NCBI GenBank assembly: GCA_009693055.1
Contig: SHYA01000007.1
Span: forward strand, 1-64,000
Direction of reading: 5' to 3'
Source of the DNA: Dehalococcoidia bacterium
GTDB taxonomy: Bacteria > Chloroflexota > Dehalococcoidia > Lucifugimonadales > SHYT01
Length of the DNA: 64,000 nucleotides
Part shown: positions 46,529-55,872 of the stretch, one piece after another
How the letters are laid out: every line of letters begins with the position of its first letter
Numbering within the stretch: position 1 is the first letter of the stretch
Translations under genes and position numbers: made by a program
Notes under the pieces: model-generated
What the model was told of the DNA's origin: nothing
The model's database searches: none
Seen by the model: the letters and a program-made list of their open reading frames with translations, nothing else

Positions 46529-46659
46529 GGCGGCTCCGTCCGCCTTGAGACCCCGAGGGCGATGGGCGGGCTCCAGAGGCGTGGTTTTGACCCATCTGCG
46601 CGGCGGATGGTACGTTATACGCGCTACCGTTATACACGGCTACAAACGTGGAGCGTGCT

Positions 46660-47664
46660 ATGTCCGCTCAACTGGACCAACTCGTCGAGAAGATGCGCCG
46701 CGGTGAGCGCAGGGCGCTGGGCCGCCTGCTGACCATCGTGGAGCAGGGCGGCGCGCAGGCGGTCCAGGCGCTGGAGGCCGTGCACCGATACACAGGCGGC
46801 GCGTACGTCATCGGCGTCACCGGACCGCCGGGGGCGGGCAAGAGCACCACGGTGGACCGCCTCATCGCGCTCTACCGGGCCGCGGGCAAAAGCGTTGGCG
46901 TGCTCGCCGTGGATCCCACCAGCCCGTTCACCGGCGGCGCGTTCCTGGGCGACCGGATTCGCATGCAACAGCACTTCCTTGACTCCGGCGTGTTCATCCG
47001 TAGCATGGCCACCCGCGGCGGCGTTGGCGGCCTTCCGCGCATGGTCAAGGCCTCCATTCGCGCGCTGGACGCCTCCGCCAAGGACATCATCATCGTGGAG
47101 ACGGTGGGTGTCGGCCAGACCGAGGTAGAGGTTATGCAGGTGGTGGACACGGTCGTCGTGGTCCTGGTGCCGGAGGCGGGCGACGCCATTCAGACCATGA
47201 AGGCGGGGCTACTGGAGATCGCCGACATCTTCGTCGTGAACAAGGCGGACAGGCCGGGCGCGGGCCGCCTGGTGAGCGAGCTGGAAGCCATGCTGCACAT
47301 GGCGGAGAAAGCGCCGTGGTGGCAACCCGCGGTCATGGAGGCCCAAGCACTCAACGACGTGGGCGTGGACCAGCTCTTCCGCGTCATCCAGGAGCACGAG
47401 CAGGCGCTCAAGGGCTCGTCCAACCTGACCAGGAAGCGCCGAGAGCGGCAGCGCCAGGAGTTCTTTACCACGCTTGAGGAGGAGGCAGGCGTCCTGCTCA
47501 AGCGGCTCACGGCCCGCGAAGGGGAGGTAGCGGCAGTCCTGACGAAGGTGGAACAGGGCGAAGAGGACCCGTACGTGGCCGCCGCCCGCGTGCTGAGCGA
47601 CGGCGCGTTTCTCCGCGACTGGATGGCCGAGCGGGGACGGCGCCCCAACGCCGGCGATGGCTAG
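46660..47664 (+). CDS. meaB: Methylmalonyl-CoA mutase-associated GTPase MeaB
   Basis: 334 residues; a G3E-family GTPase that protects and reloads the B12-dependent methylmalonyl-CoA mutase. Walker A is GVTGPPGAGKSTTVDRLI; LAVDPTSPFTGGAFLGDRIR is the family motif; VETVGVGQTEVEV is switch II; VVNKADRPGAGRL is the guanine-specificity NKxD. The C-terminal dimerisation arm is present. ATG at 46660 with GGAG upstream; GTG at 46648 is an alternative. No mutase gene is in the window. Confidence 0.93.
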   Translation: MSAQLDQLVEKMRRGERRALGRLLTIVEQGGAQAVQALEAVHRYTGGAYVIGVTGPPGAGKSTTVDRLIALYRAAGKSVGVLAVDPTSPFTGGAFLGDRIRMQQHFLDSGVFIRSMATRGGVGGLPRMVKASIRALDASAKDIIIVETVGVGQTEVEVMQVVDTVVVVLVPEAGDAIQTMKAGLLEIADIFVVNKADRPGAGRLVSELEAMLHMAEKAPWWQPAVMEAQALNDVGVDQLFRVIQEHEQALKGSSNLTRKRRERQRQEFFTTLEEEAGVLLKRLTAREGEVAAVLTKVEQGEEDPYVAAARVLSDGAFLRDWMAERGRRPNAGDG

Positions 47665-48387
47665 CCGCCGGCGTGCCGTGCGTCACACTCCGCGCTCGCC
47701 ACGACACCCGGTCCCAGACCAGATTGGTTTGACCCAGCCACCAAACGCCCCTGGACCTACGCTCTGCTGGACACGCGTGGCCACATCCTGGAGGCCGGCG
47801 AGGTCCGGGATGCGGACGGCGCGCTCACGGTTGCCTTGGCGCTCAAGCCGGACGTCGAGGCCCTTGACGCCCCGCTGGGGTTCCCGTTTGGGCAGTGCTG
47901 CTTGGAGGAGTCGTGCGCGTGCCGGCCCGCCTCCCCTGGCACCGGCCGCGCCTGCGAGCGGGCTCTTCGACTGGAGGGCATCGGCTGCTACTGGACAACC
48001 AAGCGCAGCATCATCAAGCCGATGGTGTACGCCGCAACCCGCCTACGGGAGACACTGAAGGCGCGCGGCGTCACGGTGCTGGAGGTGTATCCCTACGCCA
48101 CGCGCGTTCGCCTTTTTGGTTTCCCGCCTCGCGGCGCGCCGAAGAAGAGCACGCCTGAGGGCAGGGCGACCTTGGCCGCGCTGATGAGGGAGCGGCTCTC
48201 TCCCGCTGGGGCCGGCGCCCTCAGTTCCAACTCCACCCACGATGCGCTTGACGCGGTGCTGGCGAGCTACACCGGGGTCCTGCACTTGCAGGGCCACACC
48301 GACCTGCTCGGCAACCCGCGGGAGGGACGGATTGTGGTGCCGGAACGTTCCCGCGCCCGCACTCGCGCCCGCAACAGGCAGACGTGA
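47657..48387 (+). pseudogene. DUF429-family protein, probable frameshift near the N-terminus
   Basis: Most of the protein is one clean frame from about 47722 to 48387: DPATKRPWTYALLDTRGHIL, EALDAPLGFPFG, RLEGIGCYWTTKRSIIKPM, LEVYPYATRVRLFGFP and STHDALDAVLASYTG, the RNase-H-like DUF429 family. That frame has no ATG or GTG before 47836 and runs back into the meaB stop. Adding one T to the TTT at 47728-47730 would join it to a frame opening at ATG 47657 and give QIGFDPATKRPW, the expected first strand. So a one-base deletion (or sequencing error) is likely. If real, expression might start at an unusual codon. Function of the family is unknown. Confidence 0.6.
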
Positions 48388-48433
48388 CCGCTCGCGCCTC
48401 CCCGCCAAACGAGCCGCCCCTGTCGGGCTTTGC

Positions 48434-48504
48434 TTGACACGCTCTGGGGCCTATGCTAGCGTGCGTGCCAACGGAAAGCGCAGGCCGTCGTGGACGGCCT
48501 GCGC
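48434..48504 (+). promoter_or_regulatory. Promoter and leader hairpin of the GT20 gene
   Basis: TTGACA (48434-48439), 17 bp, then TAGCGT (48457-48462) with a TGC just before it, an extended -10. The leader holds a perfect 12-bp stem GCGCAGGCCGTC/GACGGCCTGCGC (48478-48489 with 48493-48504) ending 18 bp before the start codon. Confidence 0.6.
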
Positions 48505-48522
48505 CCGCCAGGAAGGCTGGCT

Positions 48523-50061
48523 ATGCCGGAGTCTACTGACGCGAGTCGTCACCGAGAAGGCCTCCTCGCCCTCTGCCGATCCGTCATCGCGCAGCGCCCC
48601 CTCATCGTGGTCAGCAACCGCGGCCCACTAGAGTACCAGCCCGGGCCGGAAAACCACTTCATCCCCCGGCGGCGGAGCAGCACGGTTGCCACAGCCCTTG
48701 GCGCCCTCATCTCGTCTGTTGACTTCTCGTGGGTCGCCAGCGCAATGGGAGAAGGGGACCGCCTGACTGTGGAGCAAGCCGGCGGCGCGGGAGTGCGGCC
48801 GCCCTTGCCGAACTTCCACGCGAACGTCCGCTTCGTGGTGACGCCCCGCCGCGCGTACCACAAGTTCTACAACATCCTCTGCAACCCGCTGCTGTGGTTC
48901 CTCCAGCACTACATGTGGAGCCCCCCCTACACCCCCAACATCGACGCCACCGTGCACGACGCCTGGGACACCGGGTACGCGGTCGTCAATCAGATCTTTG
49001 CGGAGGCGGTGGTGGCCCAGGCCCGAGAGTTGCCTCAAGCGCCCCTGGTGATGTTCCACGACTACCACCTTTACCTGACACCGGGACTCGTCCGGAAGCA
49101 AGTGCCGGAGGCGTTCCTGCACTACCTCCTCCACATCCCCTGGCCCGCGCCGCAGCTCTGGCAGCTCCTGCCGCCCCGGATGCGCACGGCGATCTGTCAG
49201 AGCCTTTGCGCCTGCGACATCGTTGGCTTCCAGTCACGCATGGACATCCACAACTTCCTCGCCTGCTGTGAAAGCTTTGTGCCCGGCGCGCGTGTGGACT
49301 TCCGGGCGCAGACGGTGGAGACCGATGGACACGTCACCACGGTCCGCAGCTACCCGCTTTCCATAGACATCGGGGAGGTCCAGCAGATCGCCAACTCCCC
49401 GCGCGCCAAGGAGTACGAGCAGCGGCTGGCGGCGCAGTGCGCGGAAAAGACTATCGTGCGGGTGGACCGTGCTGAGCCGAACAAGAACATCGTGCGGGGA
49501 TTCCAGGCCTATCAGCTCATGCTGGAGCACCATCCGGAGCTGAAGGGACGAGTGAAGTTCATGGCCTTCCTGGTGCCTTCACGGACCCATATCAAGCAGT
49601 ACGAACGGTACCTGACTGAGATTAGCGACGTGGTGCAGCGGATCAACACGTCACTAGGGACGCCGGACTGGCAGCCCGTCATGGCCTCCTACGAGAACAA
49701 CTACGTGCAAGCCATCGCGGGGCTGAAGATGTGCGACGTGTTCCTGGTCAACCCCGTCTCCGATGGGATGAGCCTCGTCGCCAAAGAGGGGCCGGTCGTC
49801 AACACCAAAGACGCCGTCCTTGTGCTGTCGGACAGCTCCCCCGCGTACGAGCAGCTCAAGGAGGCGGCGCTTGGGGTCGCTCCCGCCGACCTGGAAGGGA
49901 CGGCAGAGGCCCTCTACCAAGCGATAACCATGCCCAGCGAGGAGCGGGCGCAGCGGGCCACGACGCTCCGCGCCCTGGTGGAACAGGAAGACTCCGCCCG
50001 CTGGCTCTTCACCCAATTCAGCGACATCCAGTCGCTGCTCGCCAGGAAGGCCGGCGAGTAG
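48523..50061 (+). CDS. GT20 glycosyltransferase, trehalose-6-phosphate-synthase-like
   Basis: 512 residues of the GT20 GT-B fold. Landmarks: LIVVSNRGPLEYQPG, MFHDYHLYLTPGLVRK (acceptor/phosphate region), YLLHIPWPAPQLWQLLP, DIVGFQSRMDIHNFL, VRVDRAEPNKNIVRGFQAYQ (donor-binding domain) and NPVSDGMSLVAKEGPVVN (nucleotide-sugar loop with the conserved glutamate). It is expected to transfer glucose from a nucleotide sugar to glucose-6-phosphate or glycerol-3-phosphate to make a compatible solute. No phosphatase gene follows, so the product cannot be fixed. ATG at 48523 with GGAAGG upstream. Confidence 0.85.
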   Translation: MPESTDASRHREGLLALCRSVIAQRPLIVVSNRGPLEYQPGPENHFIPRRRSSTVATALGALISSVDFSWVASAMGEGDRLTVEQAGGAGVRPPLPNFHANVRFVVTPRRAYHKFYNILCNPLLWFLQHYMWSPPYTPNIDATVHDAWDTGYAVVNQIFAEAVVAQARELPQAPLVMFHDYHLYLTPGLVRKQVPEAFLHYLLHIPWPAPQLWQLLPPRMRTAICQSLCACDIVGFQSRMDIHNFLACCESFVPGARVDFRAQTVETDGHVTTVRSYPLSIDIGEVQQIANSPRAKEYEQRLAAQCAEKTIVRVDRAEPNKNIVRGFQAYQLMLEHHPELKGRVKFMAFLVPSRTHIKQYERYLTEISDVVQRINTSLGTPDWQPVMASYENNYVQAIAGLKMCDVFLVNPVSDGMSLVAKEGPVVNTKDAVLVLSDSSPAYEQLKEAALGVAPADLEGTAEALYQAITMPSEERAQRATTLRALVEQEDSARWLFTQFSDIQSLLARKAGE

Positions 50062-50098
50062 CGGAGCCAAGACGCCGCGTCGGCAGCTACGCGGAACG

Positions 50099-50830
50099 CT
50101 AGCGGTCCCCGCCGTTCCCGTGGCCCATAAAGAACCACTGGTAGGTGAAACCCGCCAGGCTACCGCCGACCAGAGGCCCGAGCCAGTACACCCAGTGGTC
50201 CGCCCATTCGCCGCTGATCAGCGCAGGGCCGAAACTGCGGGCTGGGTTCACCGAAGCGCCGGTTAGCGGCACCAGGGCGAAATGGAGAACCAGGACGGTG
50301 AGGCCGATCGCGATGGGCGCGATGTTGTTTGGCCCCTTAGGGTCAATGGCGACGGCGAAGATGACCCAGACGAGGGCGAAGGTGCCCACGATCTCGGCCA
50401 GCAGCCCGGAGAGCGCGCTGACGTCCGCACCCAGGCTGTGGGACCCAAGCGCACCGTCAATAGCGCCGGGAGCAACCGCCGCAACGAGCACCGTGCCCAG
50501 TGTGGCTCCGATGAGCTGCGCAGCGATGTAGGTGCCGGCCTTTCGTAGGCCGATCTTGCCGGTCAGGAACGCCGCAACGGTCACGGCCGGGTTCAGGTGC
50601 CCGCCCGAAATCTTCGCGATGCTGACCACACCGATCAGGATGCCCAACCCGTGGGCGAGGGCGATGGCGGTCAGCCTGGCGGACCCAAGACCGCCGCCGT
50701 CAAACAGCATCCCCGTCGCCACGACGGTGCCGACGCCCAGAAAAACAAAGAGCAGCGTAGCTATACCCTCTGCCGCCGCTGCCCTCACGTCTACGTCTAT
50801 GTCTACCCTAACGCGTGGCTGTCTTGCCAT
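50099..50830 (-). CDS. MIP-family channel (aquaporin/glycerol facilitator)
   Basis: 243 residues with six membrane spans and both NPA half-helices: SGGHLNPAVTVAAFLTGKIG and LTGASVNPARSFGPALISG. Overall layout fits AqpZ-type water channels (residue after the second NPA is Arg, followed by SFGPA). It lies convergent to the GT20 gene; together they hint at osmotic adaptation, which is inference. The 145 bp upstream (50831-50975) holds its promoter region; no clear -35/-10 was found. Confidence 0.92.
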   Translation of the reverse strand: MARQPRVRVDIDVDVRAAAAEGIATLLFVFLGVGTVVATGMLFDGGGLGSARLTAIALAHGLGILIGVVSIAKISGGHLNPAVTVAAFLTGKIGLRKAGTYIAAQLIGATLGTVLVAAVAPGAIDGALGSHSLGADVSALSGLLAEIVGTFALVWVIFAVAIDPKGPNNIAPIAIGLTVLVLHFALVPLTGASVNPARSFGPALISGEWADHWVYWLGPLVGGSLAGFTYQWFFMGHGNGGDR

Positions 50831-50975
50831 ACGACCCCCTTCTCCTTTTCTCGCCGAGGTATCCGGCTTGACTGCTCACGGCACCGCGGCGCAGGGCTCA
50901 GCCCCTGAACGGCGCGGCGCGTTGCACGATATATCCCCCTTTTAAGGCTCCCCCCAGCCCTCTCTCCTCCTCGGG

Positions 50976-51461
50976 CTACGAGCCGTAACGGACGTCCGCC
51001 ATGGTGTCCTTCCACGTCTGGCCCTTGGTGGCCCAGAACATCTCAGCCACCTTGTCCACCGCCGCGACGAGCTGCTTGGCGGCGTCCATGTTCACTTCCT
51101 GTTTATTCTTGCTGCACAGCTTGGTAGCGTTCCAGAACACCTCATGCAAGTCGGCATACTTTTGCAAGTGCTCCGGCTTGAAGTAGTCGTGCCACAGGAT
51201 GTCCAACTCCTTCTTGCAAACGCCGGCATGCTCCTCTTTGACCTGCGTGTAGCGGGCGAGCTTGTTCTCCCGGTCGTGGCGCGCCTGCGGGGCATCGCTG
51301 GCCCCTGGCGCCGGCAGGGCCTGGATCCGCTGCACCATCTTCTGGACGGTCTGCGCAGCGATCTTGGCCCCAATCGGGTCGTAGATCCCGCACGGGACGT
51401 CGCAGTGGGCGTGCGCCTTCCGAGCTGGCAGCCACCGCGCCAGGCTTATTACGCTTCGCAT
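50976..51461 (-). CDS. sodN: Nickel superoxide dismutase
   Basis: 161 residues. After a propeptide of about 18 residues (MRSVISLARWLPARKAHA) comes the nickel hook HCDVPCGIYDPIGA, with the N-terminal His, Cys2 and Cys6 that bind nickel after cleavage. The remainder is the four-helix bundle (TVQKMVQRIQAL, LHEVFWNATKLCSKNK, AVDKVAEMFWATKG). It disproportionates superoxide. The maturation protease gene is divergent next door (51578-52090), the usual pairing in marine bacteria. Confidence 0.95.
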   Translation of the reverse strand: MRSVISLARWLPARKAHAHCDVPCGIYDPIGAKIAAQTVQKMVQRIQALPAPGASDAPQARHDRENKLARYTQVKEEHAGVCKKELDILWHDYFKPEHLQKYADLHEVFWNATKLCSKNKQEVNMDAAKQLVAAVDKVAEMFWATKGQTWKDTMADVRYGS

Positions 51462-51577
51462 GTGTCCCTCCCGCTATTCCCACTATGCCGGTTTGCGCGC
51501 GCCTTCGCGATGCGCGTCGTGCAAGAGTATACTTGAGCCGCTTTGGACAGGCAAGCGGCCTGGAGGCGGGAAACGAC

Positions 51578-52090
51578 GTGGTTTCCAACGAACGGCGCGC
51601 CCACCCACAGCCGAAGGGGCTGGGGCACCTCGTTGCGTTGCTCCTGGGCAGACGCGTGGCCGTTCATGGCCGGAGCATGGAGCCCACGCTGCTGCCCGGC
51701 GAACGGGTGCTGGTGAACCGCCGCGCCTACCGGCACGCCGGGCCCGCACGCGGCGAGGTGGTCCTCGCGCTGGACCCGCGCGACGGGAAGACCGAGTGGG
51801 TGAAGCGAGTGGCCGCGCTCCCGGGCGACAGCGTGCGGCACTCGTCTGAAGGCCTCTGGGTGAACGACGCGCAGGTGCTCGCCTTTGGCGCGACGGCATT
51901 GGATAGCCCACCCTCTCCCCGTTCTGTGCGGCTCGGGCCAGACGAGTACTTCCTGGTGGGCGATGCGGCGGAGTCGCACCCGGCGGCCAGCACGGACAGC
52001 CGCGAGACGGGGCCGGTGCCGCGCCGCTCCATTCGCGGGCGAGTGTGGTTGGTGTACTGGCCCCCCCAAAGGACGCGGCGGGTGGACTAG
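51578..52090 (+). CDS. sodX: Ni-SOD maturation protease (S26 signal-peptidase-like)
   Basis: About 170 residues from the GTG at 51578. The S26 Ser/Lys dyad is visible: HGRSMEPTLLPGERVLVN (Ser) and EWVKRVAALPGDSV (Lys). The box EYFLVGDAAESHPAASTDSR is the conserved domain E. There is no obvious membrane anchor, as expected for the SodN-processing branch. It trims the SodN propeptide to expose the nickel hook. The frame extends to an ATG at 51485, but that would leave only 24 bp between divergent starts, so I prefer 51578. It shares CTAG with the end of hemL as reciprocal stops. Confidence 0.85.
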   Translation: MVSNERRAHPQPKGLGHLVALLLGRRVAVHGRSMEPTLLPGERVLVNRRAYRHAGPARGEVVLALDPRDGKTEWVKRVAALPGDSVRHSSEGLWVNDAQVLAFGATALDSPPSPRSVRLGPDEYFLVGDAAESHPAASTDSRETGPVPRRSIRGRVWLVYWPPQRTRRVD

Positions 52091-53370
52091 ACCGCCGCGA
52101 GCGCCTGCCGGGCCTTGGCGACCGTCTCGGAAATGTCCTGCGCCGAGTGCGCCAGCGAGACGAACGCCGCCTCGTAGGCGGAAGGCGCCAGGTACACGCC
52201 GCGCTCCAGCATGCCGTGGAAGAAGTGCGCGTACGCCTTCGCGTCAGACTCCGCAACGTGGGCCCAAGTCTCCACGGGGCCTGGATGGAAGAAGAGCGTC
52301 AGCACCGAGCCGATTCGGTTGACAGTGCCCTGCCGCTCGGTTTGCCGGAGGGCGTCCCGCAAACCTTGCTCCAGCTCGGCGGAGGTCTCTTCAAGCTGCT
52401 GGTAGGCGCCGGGGCGCTGCAGCGCCGTGAGCGTCGCGACGCCCGCCGCAACGGCGACGGGGTTGCCGGAGAGGGTGCCCGCCTGGTACATCGGGCCCAG
52501 CGGGGCGACGAGTTGCATGACGTCGCGGCGTCCGCCGTAGGCCGCGAGCGGCATCCCGCCGCCCAGCACCTTGCCGAGGCAGGTCAGGTCCGGCGTCACG
52601 CCGTACACGGCCTGCGCGCCGCCCCAGGCGACGCGGAAGCCCGTGATCACCTCGTCGAAAATCAGAAGCGCGCCCGCCTGAGCGGTGAGGCGGCGGAGTC
52701 CGTCCAGAAAGCCGGGCTGGGGAAGCACCACGCCCATGTTGGCGGCGACCGGCTCCACGATGACGGCAGCTACGTCCTTCCCATGCGCTTGCAGCAGCCG
52801 CTCCACGGAGGGGAGGTCGTTGTACTCGGCGACCAGCGTCTCGGCGGCGAAGCTTGGCGGGACGCCCGCGCTGTCCGGCACGCCGAACGTGGCGCCGCCG
52901 GAGCCCGCCTTGACCAGCAGCGAGTCGGCGTGGCCGTGGTAGCAGCCGTTGAACTTGATGAGCTTGTTCCGGCCCGTGTAGGCGCGCGCCAGGCGGATGG
53001 CGCTCATGCACGCCTCGGTGCCAGAGCTGACCAGCCGCATCAACTCCATGGAGGGGAACGCCTCCTGGATGAGGCGGGCCAGCTGCACCTCGCTGGGGCC
53101 GGGCGCGCCGAAGCTGGTGCCCTTGGCGGCAACTTCGCGGACCGCCATCACGACGGCTGGGTGCGCGTGGCCGAGGATGAGCGGCCCCCAGGAGCCGACG
53201 TAGTCCAGGTACTCGTTCCCGTCGGCGTCCCAGATCTGCGGCCCGCGGCCTCGCATGATGAAGAGCGGCTCGCCGCCGACGCCCTTGAAGGAGCGGACGG
53301 GGCTGTTGACGCCGCCGGGCATCAGCTTCTTCGCCTCTTCGTACAGGCGGTGAGAGGTGTCACGTTTCAT
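52087..53370 (-). CDS. hemL: Glutamate-1-semialdehyde 2,1-aminomutase
   Basis: 427 residues; a PLP-dependent aminomutase that makes 5-aminolevulinate. Landmarks: EEAKKLMPGGVNSPVRSF, FNGCYHGHADSLLVKAGSGG, IFDEVITGFRVAWGGAQ and the PLP lysine in CLGKVLGGGMPLAAYGG. Full length. ATG at 53370 chosen; GTG at 53382 is possible. It lies 2.7 kb from the rest of the heme genes (56037-62734), on the same strand, separated by the fourth LLM gene and a toxin-antitoxin remnant. Confidence 0.95.
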   Translation of the reverse strand: MKRDTSHRLYEEAKKLMPGGVNSPVRSFKGVGGEPLFIMRGRGPQIWDADGNEYLDYVGSWGPLILGHAHPAVVMAVREVAAKGTSFGAPGPSEVQLARLIQEAFPSMELMRLVSSGTEACMSAIRLARAYTGRNKLIKFNGCYHGHADSLLVKAGSGGATFGVPDSAGVPPSFAAETLVAEYNDLPSVERLLQAHGKDVAAVIVEPVAANMGVVLPQPGFLDGLRRLTAQAGALLIFDEVITGFRVAWGGAQAVYGVTPDLTCLGKVLGGGMPLAAYGGRRDVMQLVAPLGPMYQAGTLSGNPVAVAAGVATLTALQRPGAYQQLEETSAELEQGLRDALRQTERQGTVNRIGSVLTLFFHPGPVETWAHVAESDAKAYAHFFHGMLERGVYLAPSAYEAAFVSLAHSAQDISETVAKARQALAAV

Positions 53371-54018
53371 GTTGTTGCCCACTCTTCATCAGCGAGGCGA
53401 GTGGAATTGTTTTTTGCTTTTGTTCACTTGCACGCTTGTACAGCGCATGGTGGCGGGATATTACCGGATTTACTAATTTTTTTCGGGAGAAACGAATCCG
53501 AGTCTCGTAAGGGTGCGGGGGAGTATGGCAGCCGCAAATCGGTACGCACATGAGTAGGGTAGCGGGAACAAGGCAGTGGGGCAAGGGGCGGCTGGCAGCA
53601 GGGCGCAGCCCCCTCGCTTCGCTCGAGGGCAGGCTCTTCACGCCGAAGGGGCCTGGACGCACTTTCGGAGGTGATTCCGGCAGGAAGGGCGATCCTTCGC
53701 TGCGCTCAAGGACAGGCCTAACCCCCGGCCCTTTCCCGATGTAGGAAGGGGGGCAGGAGGACGAGTGGCCGGCGCTTCTAGTTCCTAGCCCTTACCGCTC
53801 CACCCGTAGCCAACCTTGCCCCGTCCTTGGCCTTTCCTTGTCACTCTCATGACGCGTCCGCAATTGTGCCCCTCCGCTTCACGAGAGTTCAGCAGCTTCC
53901 AACCACAAACGAGGGCGGCGGGGCAAGGGGCGGATGGCATGGCTCGCTTGACACCGGAATGGGACGGTGCCACTATGCTGCCATGGCGAGAAAGATCTCG
54001 TGGAGGGAGGGTTGACTT
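53371..54018. repeat. Non-coding repeat-rich stretch
   Basis: No gene supported before the LLM start. It includes CTCGCTTCGCTCGAGGGCAG (about 53610), CGATCCTTCGCTGCGCTCAAGG (about 53688) and CCTAACCCCCGGCCCTTTCC (about 53716), the latter the inverted form of the block at 20177-20206. Near the end, TTGACA (53948-53953), 17 bp and CACTAT (53971-53976) preceded by TGC form a possible promoter for the LLM gene. Confidence 0.55.
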
Positions 54019-55281
54019 ATGCTTATCGGACACTTCACGGAGTTGCCCTGGCAGGACCCCAATTTCGGCGTCAACGCGCCAAGCTTCATTTCACAGACCA
54101 GCAACCAGCATTACGACCCCAAAATTGGGGCGCAGCTGTACAACCGGTACATTGACGAGAAGCTGTACGCGGAGGAGGTGGGGTTTGAGGCGCTCATGAT
54201 GAACGAGCACCACAACACCCCCTTCTGCTTGCAAAGCGTCACCAACGTGGTGTTGACGATTCTGGCCAGGCAAACGAGCAAGGTCAAACTGGTGCCGCTG
54301 GGCAATCCTCTGCCCCTCTGGGACGACCCCCTGTGGCTGGCCGAATCCCTGGCTATGGTTGACATGATCTCCGGAGGCCGGCTGGTATCAGGAATTGTGC
54401 GAGGCGCTGGGCAGGAGAGCCTGTCGCACAGCGTGAACACCGTGTACAACCGGGAGCGGTTCAACGAGGCGCACGACTTCATCATCAAGACGTGGACGAC
54501 TCCAGGGCCGTTCCGGTGGGAGGGGAAGCACTACCAGTTCCGGTACGTGAACCCCTGGTGCTTGCCGCTGCAGAAGCCACACCCGCCGATTTGGGTACCC
54601 GGCGTGTCCAGCCCGGAGACGATCAAGTGGTGCGCCGAGCACCGTTATCCGTACATCCTCATCCCCGGACAGTTGGAGCCCACCAAGGAGGGCTTTGACC
54701 TCTACGACCAAATGGCGAAAGAGGTCGGCTTCAAAGCTGGGACTCAACACGTGGGCTGCGTGTTCAAGGTGCATGTGGACGAGACCGAGGAGCTGGCGGA
54801 ACAGGCCGGCCGCAGGTACCTGACCGGCGTGTTCAACCCCTTCATCACCTCGGCAAACGAGGGGGCATTCCCGCCGCACATCTTCTTCCCACCAGGGTAC
54901 GCATCACGTGCGTCCGTTGCGCGCATGCAAAGGCTCTACACTGACCGGGCAACCGGGCAACAGCTACTGCAAGGGACCTACGAGGACAGTATCAAGAACC
55001 TGAGCATCATCTCCGGCACGCCAAAGACGGTCATCCCGAGGGTCCGGCGCGTCTTGGAGTACCTCCGGCCGGGCACGATCTTCTGCTGGGACGGGGACGG
55101 CGCGCAGACCCATGAGGACCAGATGCGCAGCTTCCGCCTCTTTGGTGAAGAGGTTATCCCCGCTGCCAAGGAGATGGCCAAGGAGTTCGACCTGAAGAGT
55201 CCGTTTGAGACCAACGACGGCACGGGAATCGAGCCCGCGATATGGGCCAAGACGAAGGCGCGGCAGAAGGCCCCAGCATAG
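54019..55281 (+). CDS. LLM-class flavin-dependent oxidoreductase (paralogue 4)
   Basis: 420 residues, intact, very close to the copy at 656-1918: both read CAEHxYPYxLIPGQLEPTKE, then GFD and YDQMAKEVGF, and end in SPFETNDGTGI followed by AKxK. Differences cluster in the first 35 residues and around residues 280-320. It starts MLIGHFTELPWQDPNFGVNA at the ATG behind GGAGGG. It has its own promoter and terminator and stands alone between hemL and a toxin-antitoxin remnant. Cofactor (FMNH2 or F420H2) and substrate are unknown. Confidence 0.93.
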   Translation: MLIGHFTELPWQDPNFGVNAPSFISQTSNQHYDPKIGAQLYNRYIDEKLYAEEVGFEALMMNEHHNTPFCLQSVTNVVLTILARQTSKVKLVPLGNPLPLWDDPLWLAESLAMVDMISGGRLVSGIVRGAGQESLSHSVNTVYNRERFNEAHDFIIKTWTTPGPFRWEGKHYQFRYVNPWCLPLQKPHPPIWVPGVSSPETIKWCAEHRYPYILIPGQLEPTKEGFDLYDQMAKEVGFKAGTQHVGCVFKVHVDETEELAEQAGRRYLTGVFNPFITSANEGAFPPHIFFPPGYASRASVARMQRLYTDRATGQQLLQGTYEDSIKNLSIISGTPKTVIPRVRRVLEYLRPGTIFCWDGDGAQTHEDQMRSFRLFGEEVIPAAKEMAKEFDLKSPFETNDGTGIEPAIWAKTKARQKAPA

Positions 55282-55307
55282 GCCAAGCCGCCCGCTTCAG
55301 CAGACGC

Positions 55308-55352
55308 GTTCCGCCTCCGGCAGCCGTCGCGCTACCGGAGGCGGAACTGTTT
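55308..55352 (+). terminator. Intrinsic terminator of LLM paralogue 4
   Basis: A perfect 13-bp stem GTTCCGCCTCCGG/CCGGAGGCGGAAC (55308-55320 with 55335-55347) is followed by TGTTTTTCC, 27 bp past the stop. It is unrelated in sequence to the terminators of copies 2 and 3, so this copy moved without its flanks. Confidence 0.88.
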
Positions 55353-55480
55353 TTCCCTCCCTGAGGAGGAGCGGTGAGCGCATGGCGACAGTCGAAAACG
55401 GGAGGAGCCGCCGGTCTCACGAATGACCAGGATGGTGCGCTGCGTGAGGACAGCCCAAAACCAAAAAGCCCTTGTAAACG

Positions 55481-55542
55481 CGCTATAAGTCTATTATAGT
55501 AACGCTATAGTTGCGATTGTAGCTAACGTAGGATATGTTGAC
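55481..55542 (+). promoter_or_regulatory. Possible operator of the toxin-antitoxin locus
   Basis: AT-rich region with direct repeats CGCTATA (55481 and 55503, 22 bp apart) around a palindrome CTAT-T-ATAG (55491-55499). Such sites commonly bind the antitoxin. No clear ribosome-binding site is seen before the ATG at 55543. Confidence 0.4.
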
Positions 55543-55872
55543 ATGAAACGCAACCGCGTCATGCTAGGACACGTAGACCCTGACCTGTGGGCTAGGGTCA
55601 AGGCGGAGGCTGCGCTTGCGCGAAAACCGGTCAGCGCGTGGGTGGCCGGGGTGTTGGTAGAAGCAGTGGAGGACGCGGAAGATACACGCATCTCTTTGGA
55701 ACGCCTGAAAGATAACCAAGGATCCATGAGCTATGAGGAAGCCGAGGAGTTGCTAAGCAATGCCGGAGCCGTTCCACCTGGTCTACCGAAGAGACGCGTT
55801 CAGAGAGCTAGAACGGCTCCCCGCAGCCAACCAGCAGCGCGTCCGGCAGCGCATCGGGGAATTGCGGTCTGA
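55543..55872 (+). CDS. Antitoxin-like protein with altered C-terminus
   Basis: 109 residues. The N-terminal 55 or so (MKRNRVMLGHVDPDLWARVK ... KPVSAWVAGVLVEAVEDAED) look like a small DNA-binding antitoxin, possibly ribbon-helix-helix. SYEEAEELLSNAG is a typical antitoxin end that neutralises the toxin. The remaining 35 residues (VPPGLPKRRVQRARTAPRSQ...) are the toxin gene read in another frame, a 113-bp overlap that is far longer than usual, so the original stop was probably lost by a small indel. Paired with the RelE-like gene at 55760. Confidence 0.6.
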   Translation: MKRNRVMLGHVDPDLWARVKAEAALARKPVSAWVAGVLVEAVEDAEDTRISLERLKDNQGSMSYEEAEELLSNAGAVPPGLPKRRVQRARTAPRSQPAARPAAHRGIAV

